A stretch of 19,498 nt of DNA from an uncultured Eubacterium sp. (GTDB taxonomy: Bacteria; Bacillota; Clostridia; Oscillospirales; Acutalibacteraceae). The DNA is taken from NCBI GenBank assembly GCA_910584985.1, contig CAJUDJ010000029.1:1-19498 (forward strand). The letters run 5' to 3'. Below, piece after piece: positions 16,201-19,498 of the stretch. Each line of letters opens with the position of its first letter. The first letter of the stretch is position 1. The position numbers were made by a program, and so were the translations under genes. Under the pieces are notes generated by a model. It ran no database searches, was not told where the DNA came from, and saw only the letters and a list, made by a program, of their open reading frames with translations.

Positions 16201-17381
16201 CAGTTGATTATGTTTATGTGCTGAAAGACACCGCCGTTATTGTTAATTATATCAATGAAAACGGCAAATCAGTTGCACCAAGTGAAGCTATAAACGGCAA
16301 GGTATTTGATGAATATTCAACAAAGCCGAAAGAACTTTACGGCTATAATCTGATTGAAACGCCCGATAACACAAGCGGCATTTTAACGGAAAATCAGATT
16401 ATTGTAAATTATATTTATCGCCTTAAAGATGCACAGGTTATTGTAAATCATCTTGATGAAAATTCAAATAAGCTTGCCGAATCAACGGTTATAAACGGAA
16501 AAGTATTTGATTGGTTTGATACAGCTCATTTGTATATTTACGGTTATGAATTTATTGATGTTTCGGTTGAAGATTCTGAAGCTGCAATGCTGATGCGTAT
16601 GGCAAGGGAAACTGAGAAATCTGAACCGCAGGATTATTCAGGCAAAATGAAAGAATCCGTTATCGTTGTTAATTATTATTACAGCCTTAAGGATGCAGAG
16701 GTAATCGTTAAATATGTTGATGAAAACGGAAACGAACTCAGTGAAACAGATGTTATAAACGGAATAGTCGGGGATGCATATTCGGCAAAGGCAAAGGATA
16801 TTGCTGAATATAAGCTGCTTCGCAGTACAGATAACGAAACAGGCGAAATGACAGAAGCTCCGATAACGGTTGTTTATACCTATAAACGCGTGTTGAATAT
16901 TGATACAAACGGTGATGGCAAGCCCGATGTGAATATTGATACGGACGGTGATAGTAAGCCCGATATAAATATTGACACAGATGATGACGGCAAACCTGAT
17001 GTGAATGTTGATACAGACGGTGATGGCAAACCCAATATTAATATAGACACAACAGGCGATGGTAAACCGAATATCAATATTGATGCGGATAATGACGGCA
17101 AGCCCGATGTAAATGTAGATACGGATAATGACGGAAAACCCGATGTCAACATAGACACAACGGGTGATGGCAAGCCGAATATCAATATTGATACGGACGG
17201 CGATGGCGTGGCTGATGTTAATATAGACACGGATGGAGACGGCATTGCAGATAAGAATATTGTTAATACAGGATCAGGCGACATGTTTAAACTGATATTC
17301 TTTATATTTGCAGCAATATTGAGTGCAGCAATGCTTGTTTTGGTACGCAGAAAATCTTTCCCAAAAAAAGCTGAGCAATAA
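10230..17381 (+). CDS. Giant secreted surface protein with InlB-like, MucBP and Asp-rich repeats; putative mucin adhesin
   Basis: About 2,383 residues. Start 10230 is preferred over GTG 10221, since GGAG (10218-10221) is well spaced for the ATG. A signal peptide (KKFKSFIAVLIVVMLIATQC, cleavage likely after SYA) precedes: an Ig-like and beta-rich region to about 490; three InlB B-type repeats (about 493-570, 648-725, 726-817; GGW/EGW and YW/HW endings); seven divergent beta repeats (about 818-1433; 'EGE..VTW...GY.V..VLIDG...HTV.V') joined in places by Pro/Asp linkers; ten MucBP repeats (about 1511-2222; 'VNYVDENGN.L...VINGKVFD.Y.T....I.GY.L...P.N..G...E..I.VNYIY'); ten 12-residue Asp-rich repeats (2223-2342); and an anchor with NTGSGD (2346-2351), one helix and an RRK...KK tail. 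MucBP domains are known from mucus-binding proteins. It is divergent from a fucosidase and ends in its own terminator. The ligand is inferred. Confidence 0.9.
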   Translation: MKKFKSFIAVLIVVMLIATQCITSYASDSENISVTGSSTAATENSVEEKSGVKLITAVDGYDLAGKEPYQKLAVEYGAAFDEIPMPETLPVSVLGQSETVKIPVSWNPADGEEWNPEGSAHDENGNPVSCRLVADFGSGYALADENAELPWIELIHQSKNVKKAASRAALPTSEQSSHVWYTTSGRRAFDIMGVSGSSASIRTSYNNKGYYCVFKVDGAQNNDVQFGGNGITKTVNGMNITQTLSIVNDGAYIRISYDVNNPTTVAHTIGLANWTDVQINSNDRAPIYPTGTGARMAESDTGAQFNMICKNAYGVTDTDTIWYGVYNQCSNNLWGASTTNTLTNTDSGIAISWHDRVIQPGQTKTYSYLLGIGKSANPPQLGSEISAVVNPQTVDVSASVKDIVGMTDKLYYVLDMGTDNETEPGVLDTKAGNGSFQNMGGIITRPKTWQAGEVHTVSVWVMNDANAMSTIKTVAIFIEDNEDQGDVMRPAQNATLTFAANGGSGTAPTNMSAYELQTVTLPNNTFTAPAGKQFGGWQDTTGNVYPAGSDYRIPENLPSNTMQFKAYWILTSESYYYLDIYEEQLTGSKPYKKTNATITNGTVGAAVNISASQLTIPEGFVLNTSKSKLSGTIANAANPLHLEAYLDRQQLTVTFDNGISSMTNDEVKVKYGATVPESAIKTLSAQTYATFGGWFTSPGGKGNVFNAERKIKDNQTVYAYWIPKEVNVTFDYNYVNPKATALNGRTATSKLTPQVDTAYEMNLAGKIASYPAVPSRWQDISGNSFEFEGWYLGDQKISAETLFNYEPATLVAHWKQGAAVSCMWNGNGTVTGQGFYTMGSDVTISWQAAPGWHVSHVLIDNKWVGGDKLDNPTHIFTDINGNHNVFVTFEEDGAVDPDPGPDPDNPDIITPDDNYYLITTHKYGTSKIEITDSFSVKEGESARVEWSVPSGYKITKVLINGLNGGQKTIDRGYLQIDTVTGNHTVDVYAEPVTNFVQQNGYYNISTAITNGTITNSATVAEGTALYTVDWTVDAGYHVKEILIDGVPAADLTITSCSFDNITANHTVKVICEPDDPTNPDTPPENKNLFVDTAIFGGPGSITPSSFVSTGDNAEITWNITADIPEQYEVGYVYVDGEAVELDENDNLSYTFDDIDSDHKVEVYLIPNLVQFNVTYEGEGSVSPSQTLLYATDYHLTATPAADWVLDTIEMDGKQIYPATTFMSRLRSFFGLRAAADNVPLAADFSEIYNVVETHNVKVTFKKADGSLPLGVRHNLKTTLNGVGTISPSRLVIEGESADVTWNIPDGYTVESVFLKRQTDFLIPQTVTGNTLTVNNIQSDVEVIVNTKPVPPPDVPEPVTYNLSTKIDDGGNITSSLSDIAEGEQIEVKWSTDEAQWVSKVIIDGVERPDLVEKNSVLLTMDQDHSVEVKLNLAESKFYLDIYSQRLNGEYEFMVSMPFDSRVNSNIELDSTRDFETPAGFSFNADKSNLKGTVTGLSKPLHLTAYFDMILTLDVNYLNLKGEEIAPGITETYKLNDAYTTKAADPRPYGYVLTETPENYKGRMTESTVTVDYIYEQMDSTIVINYLDENGDKIPPEIIQSKVIGGKALDDYYTTAENIYGYDLNSEKYPANANGRFEEDQQVINYYYTLKESSVKLDFIGKDINGNTVEISPTQIIEGKVYEDYTADAQKIIDKILASDAVYGYYLADYPVAENEGKIAEKQINLVYNFVLKDASVVVNYVDSKGNEIDDPVILSGKVFGSYQTSPKEIRGYTLVKSPAQPSGIFTEDTITLEYVYAANDSSVIVNYRGTDGVQLDTVVLNGKVAQTYKTEAKKFKGYELTAVPANDTGKYKADIITVNYIYSPNDTSLVVNFLNREGKAVADSEAYYSKFNQKYETSPKNIFGYNLVEVPDNANGSYTEYNIVVNYVYELRDSEVTANYVDLEGNKLAESEVISGKYFDDYKTIQKTIPGYKLTAVPSNSRGIFNEDVITVDYVYVLKDTAVIVNYINENGKSVAPSEAINGKVFDEYSTKPKELYGYNLIETPDNTSGILTENQIIVNYIYRLKDAQVIVNHLDENSNKLAESTVINGKVFDWFDTAHLYIYGYEFIDVSVEDSEAAMLMRMARETEKSEPQDYSGKMKESVIVVNYYYSLKDAEVIVKYVDENGNELSETDVINGIVGDAYSAKAKDIAEYKLLRSTDNETGEMTEAPITVVYTYKRVLNIDTNGDGKPDVNIDTDGDSKPDINIDTDDDGKPDVNVDTDGDGKPNINIDTTGDGKPNINIDADNDGKPDVNVDTDNDGKPDVNIDTTGDGKPNINIDTDGDGVADVNIDTDGDGIADKNIVNTGSGDMFKLIFFIFAAILSAAMLVLVRRKSFPKKAEQ
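14760..16890 (+). repeat. Ten tandem MucBP-domain repeats (coding)
   Basis: Units begin near 14760, 14961, 15180, 15426, 15627, 15825, 16026, 16227, 16428 and 16692. Most are exactly 201 bases (67 residues), or 198 in one case. Units 2 and 3 are longer (219 and 246 bases), and unit 9 has a 63-base insert. Most units after the first start with D/E-[SAT]-x-[VI]. DNA identity between units is modest by eye, so the array is old rather than recently expanded. Confidence 0.85.
16896..17255 (+). repeat. Ten 36-base repeats encoding Asp-rich 12-residue units
   Basis: Ten exact-length units give the consensus N-[IV]-D-T-D-G-D-G-K-P-D-[VI] without gaps. The DxDxDGxxD spacing resembles calcium-binding thrombospondin-type-3/EF-like repeats. 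It forms a spacer between the last MucBP domain and the membrane anchor. Synonymous codons vary freely between units. Confidence 0.9.
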
Positions 17382-17384
17382 AAT

Positions 17385-17415
17385 TAAGCCGGTGTGATTC
17401 AATCACACCGGCTTA
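17385..17415 (+). terminator. Terminator of the giant gene
   Basis: A perfect 13-bp stem (17385-17397 with 17403-17415) with a TTCAA loop begins 3 bases after the stop codon. The U-tract is poor (TTATTAAC), so termination may be incomplete and some transcripts may continue into the phosphoesterase gene. Confidence 0.75.
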
Positions 17416-17555
17416 TTAACTGCCGGCAAAACGGTGAAGATGTGCGTTAAAGATTAATATTTCAAAGTAATAATATTAATGTTATGATGGGGATAGGAAA
17501 AGGCTGGGGAAAGGCTATAATTACTACCATTTGCCTATGGAAAGGGGTTAGATTT

Positions 17556-18497
17556 ATGACTTGGTTTTTAAAAACAGTTGCATCCGTTCTTGCATTTTTT
17601 ATTTTTTCTGCATCAGGAGAAATTGCAGCGTATTCGCCCATTGATAAGGATAATTTGCAAACAAGCTTTACTGTTATTTCAGACGGGCATCTGGAAGGTA
17701 ATAATTCCGAACGGCATCATAATTACGGCAAAGGGCTTCTGGATATGGCAGCTGCAGAGGCAAAAAGCAGTGCACTTGTTATGCTCGGTGATAACACTAT
17801 GAATGGGCAGGCCTTTGAAACAAGCATGCTTTACGGGCTGATTGATAAGTATAATACAATTGAAAATGTGCTTATGGCTGCGGGCAATCATGAGATATGC
17901 CCGGGTAAGCATAATTCAGGCGATTATGATGATTTGAAAAACAGATTTATTAAATATAACAATGCGTTTCTAAATCATAAAATTGAAAACCTTTATCACA
18001 GTGCGATGATAGACGGCTATCATTTTATTATTCTTGCATCTGATAAGGATGCAGGGCTTGCACAGTATATTTCACCTGAGCAGTTTGCATGGCTGGATCA
18101 GGAGCTTCAAGCTGCTGCTGAAAGCGAAAAACCTGTGTTTCTTTTCAGCCATTGGCCGCTGAACGATGTGTTTGCGGATGTGTGGCAGGAAGGGCACGTC
18201 GGTGAACAGAGCACGGAGCTTTATAATCTGCTTACGAAATATGATAACAGAATTTTCTTCTTTACCGGTCATCTTCATATGGGTGTGTTTGAAAACGGAT
18301 ACGGAATTGATAACAGCGAAAATATTACATATATAAATGTTCCATCCTTCGGTTCAGAAAATGATGACGGTGATGCGGATGTTCAGGACACCGGAATGGG
18401 TCTTCAGGTGGAAGTATACAGGGCTGAAATTGTTGTAAGAATACGCAATTTTGTTCGGCATGAATGGACAGATTTTGAGTATCATTTTGATATATAA
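17556..18497 (+). CDS. Secreted calcineurin-like metallophosphoesterase
   Basis: A 313-residue protein with a signal peptide (MTWFLKTVASVLAFFIFSAS, cleavage near EIAA) and a complete two-metal phosphoesterase core. The motifs are D43-G-H45 (ISDGHLEG), G-D79-N80 (MLGDN), GNHE (110-113), His199 (FSHWPL) and GHLH (238-241). The first motif has DGH where DxH is expected, which is normal. The fold hydrolyses phosphomono- or diesters; the substrate is unknown, and an extracellular nucleotide, phosphosugar or phospholipid head group are all possible. The ATG at 17556 is chosen over an in-frame start at 17484, because AAAGGGG (17541-17547) precedes it and the signal peptide then begins properly. It follows the giant surface-protein gene on the same strand and may use read-through or a weak local promoter. 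Confidence 0.88.
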   Translation: MTWFLKTVASVLAFFIFSASGEIAAYSPIDKDNLQTSFTVISDGHLEGNNSERHHNYGKGLLDMAAAEAKSSALVMLGDNTMNGQAFETSMLYGLIDKYNTIENVLMAAGNHEICPGKHNSGDYDDLKNRFIKYNNAFLNHKIENLYHSAMIDGYHFIILASDKDAGLAQYISPEQFAWLDQELQAAAESEKPVFLFSHWPLNDVFADVWQEGHVGEQSTELYNLLTKYDNRIFFFTGHLHMGVFENGYGIDNSENITYINVPSFGSENDDGDADVQDTGMGLQVEVYRAEIVVRIRNFVRHEWTDFEYHFDI

Positions 18498-18570
18498 GAA
18501 TACATAAAAATGTATAAATATTAAATGCAACATCAATCGCCAAAAGGCAGAAATACAAGTTAAAAGGATT

Positions 18571-18614
18571 AAAAAAAGCAATGTAAAGTGTGTTTTCTTT
18601 ACATTGCTTTTTTT
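18571..18614. terminator. Intrinsic terminator after the phosphoesterase gene
   Basis: An 11-bp stem (18578-18588 with 18597-18607), flanked by A7 and T7 so that pairing can extend and it can act in both directions. The loop has 8 bases. Confidence 0.88.
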
Positions 18615-18773
18615 GTAATGATTTAGTGTAAAGCGAATTCATTTACAGCACATAAACCATAGGTAAACCGCCGGTTTCAGCAGAATTCAGGGGCAAAAGC
18701 AGCAATAAAAAAATTTACAAATCAAATAAAAATGTTAAAAAAATTATGGATTTAAGAAATTGTTAATAATTTC

Positions 18774-18781
18774 GGGGGGGG
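18774..18781 (+). repeat. G8 homopolymer tract just upstream of a -35 box
   Basis: Eight consecutive G in a very AT-rich intergenic stretch, ending 6 bases before the -35 hexamer of the last gene's promoter. From the phosphoesterase terminator to here (18615-18773) I see only AT-rich sequence and a small palindrome (AAACCGCCGGTTT, near 18665-18677). Confidence 0.85.
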
Positions 18782-18787
18782 TTGCGA

Positions 18788-18816
18788 TTGACAATTAAAT
18801 TTTATAGTAGTATGCT
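18788..18816 (+). promoter_or_regulatory. Promoter of the last secreted-protein gene
   Basis: A perfect TTGACA (18788-18793) and TATGCT (18811-18816) are 17 bases apart. The start codon is 260 bases downstream of the -10 box, so the leader is about 250 bases long. Confidence 0.65.
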
Positions 18817-18909
18817 TTTTGTATAAATACTGAACCTTGTTCTTCTTTGCTGCATTATTTATAATTCGGTCGATTAGTGCAAAATTTGATTTTTCAGTCA
18901 AACACCGTT

Positions 18910-18988
18910 ATTTCCTGTGCAGCTTATTTCCGGCGATACTATTATCTTAATAGTATATATAAGGTTTGGCCGCACAGGGAATTTTTTT
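18910..18988 (+). ncRNA. Structured leader element ending in a U-tract (candidate attenuator)
   Basis: An 11-bp outer helix (ATTTCCTGTGC 18910-18920 with GCACAGGGAAT 18972-18982, one G-T wobble) encloses a second helix (CTTAT 18923-18927 with ATAAG 18959-18963) and an 8-bp terminal helix (ATACTATT 18936-18943 with AATAGTAT 18949-18956, 5-base loop). Seven T follow the outer helix (18982-18988). The internal loop holds CCGGC opposite GGCC. It lies between the promoter and the start codon of the last gene. I do not recognise it as a known riboswitch class. Confidence 0.55.
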
Positions 18989-19075
18989 GCATTGCAATCT
19001 TCAGTATTTTTGCAGCCGATCACTGGTAAAACAGATCAAATCAAAAATATTTAAAGAAAGGAGAATTTCACTAAA

Positions 19076-19498
19076 ATGAAGAAATTATTCAGAAAAGTTC
19101 TGAGTTCAGTTCTTTGCCTTGCTATGTTTTTCAGTTTTCTTCAGTTCAGTGCATTCAATGCGTTTGGTCTTTCAATAAATATCGGTAAAAACCCAACGCC
19201 AAAGGTTGATATTGCGGTTTCAGTTCCCGCAGATTTTAACGGCACTTTTGAAGAATTCAAAGAGCAGCTTACGCAGGCATTAATTGCCGCAGGTATGAAT
19301 GCCGAGGATTTCCGTATTACAGATACAGCTGTTAAGATTGATACAACAAACCTTGACGGTTGGTATGTATATGATCATTATTATGATCGGGCTGCCTACA
19401 ATGCACTTGGCTTATCTGCCGAACAGCAGAAAAAACAGCCGTTCAGACAGGCAGATAATTCGCAGATGTCAGTACAGGGCGGCTGTCCGACTCCGGTT
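19076..19498 (+). CDS. Secreted protein, 5' part only (runs off the window)
   Basis: 141 codons are open to the end of the window with no stop. A signal peptide is clear: MKKLFRK, then a hydrophobic core (VLSSVLCLAMFFSFLQFSAF), with cleavage probably after NAFG. The mature part begins SINIGKNPTPKVDIAVSVPADF and has an acidic, mixed alpha/beta composition. The later segment GWYVYDHYYDRAAYNALGL is aromatic-rich. No domain is recognised, but the tone (repeat-free start, exported) fits another large surface protein like the giant one upstream. AGAAAGGAG (19055-19063) precedes the ATG by 12 bases. Expression is likely to depend on a G8-flanked promoter and a long structured leader. Confidence 0.82.
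   Translation, partial: MKKLFRKVLSSVLCLAMFFSFLQFSAFNAFGLSINIGKNPTPKVDIAVSVPADFNGTFEEFKEQLTQALIAAGMNAEDFRITDTAVKIDTTNLDGWYVYDHYYDRAAYNALGLSAEQQKKQPFRQADNSQMSVQGGCPTPV

Noticed and set aside
16896..17255. CRISPR array, given ten 36-base regular units
   Set aside because: The units are directly adjacent without spacers and are in-frame protein repeats with codon drift.
16880..17284. A 134-codon open frame antisense to the Asp-rich repeats, with a regular Ser/Pro/Val repeat
   Set aside because: It is the mirror of the 36-base coding repeats: any gapless multiple-of-three repeat keeps several frames open. There is no ribosome binding site or start context.
18910..18988. Cyclic-di-GMP-I riboswitch, because of GCACAGGG near a conserved-looking stem
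   Set aside because: The GACGCAAAGCC core, the GNRA tetraloop and its receptor are all absent; only a short word matches.

Overview
The window looks like a chromosomal segment of an AT-rich, Gram-positive gut Clostridia-type bacterium (Firmicutes). The grounds are AGGAGG-type ribosome binding sites, sigma-A-like promoters, U-tailed intrinsic terminators, TGA used as an ordinary stop, MucBP and InlB-type surface repeats, an intracellular GH29 fucosidase, and a C-terminal membrane/sorting anchor. No species can be named from the sequence.

Left part (1-4339): a same-strand run of six small enzymes. The order is aminoglycoside-phosphotransferase-like kinase, RimJ/RimL-type GNAT, second GNAT, second APH-like kinase, then a minimal nucleotidyltransferase and a P-loop kinase of the 'topology modulation' type. 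The phosphotransferase, acetyltransferase and nucleotidyltransferase folds are the three that also make up the aminoglycoside-modifying enzymes. Between the fourth and fifth genes lies a truncated 5S rRNA remnant with a promoter-like sequence before it and a strong terminator after it. That terminator ends only 17 bases before the nucleotidyltransferase start codon, so the arrangement resembles an attenuator leader.

Middle (4340-6407): a decayed minus-strand patch. It holds an ECF-type sigma-factor pseudogene (two in-frame TGA codons and a one-base frameshift in an A7 tract), a short ORF that may be a sigma-linked gene fused to the 3' half of a secreted-protein gene in another frame, and two small two-helix membrane ORFs.

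Next (6408-9978): a MATE-family efflux transporter and a YhhN/TMEM86-family membrane protein, both plus strand, the latter behind a 13-bp perfect inverted repeat that reaches its ribosome binding site. Then, convergent, a cytoplasmic GH29 alpha-L-fucosidase on the minus strand.

Right part (9979-19498): divergent from the fucosidase is a giant secreted surface protein of about 2,383 residues. It has an N-terminal all-beta region, three InlB-like repeats, seven divergent beta repeats, ten MucBP repeats, ten 12-residue Asp-rich repeats and a membrane anchor. A signal-peptide metallophosphoesterase follows. The window ends inside a second secreted-protein gene. Its upstream region carries a G8 tract beside the -35 box and a long leader RNA with a branched hairpin ending in a U-tract.

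Overall reading: a small-molecule modification/efflux neighbourhood beside a mucus- or host-glycan-facing surface locus (MucBP adhesin plus fucosidase plus secreted phosphoesterase). The best candidates for something undescribed are the 5S-remnant/terminator leader, the G8-plus-leader control region of the last gene, and an unnamed module duplicated in the giant protein.
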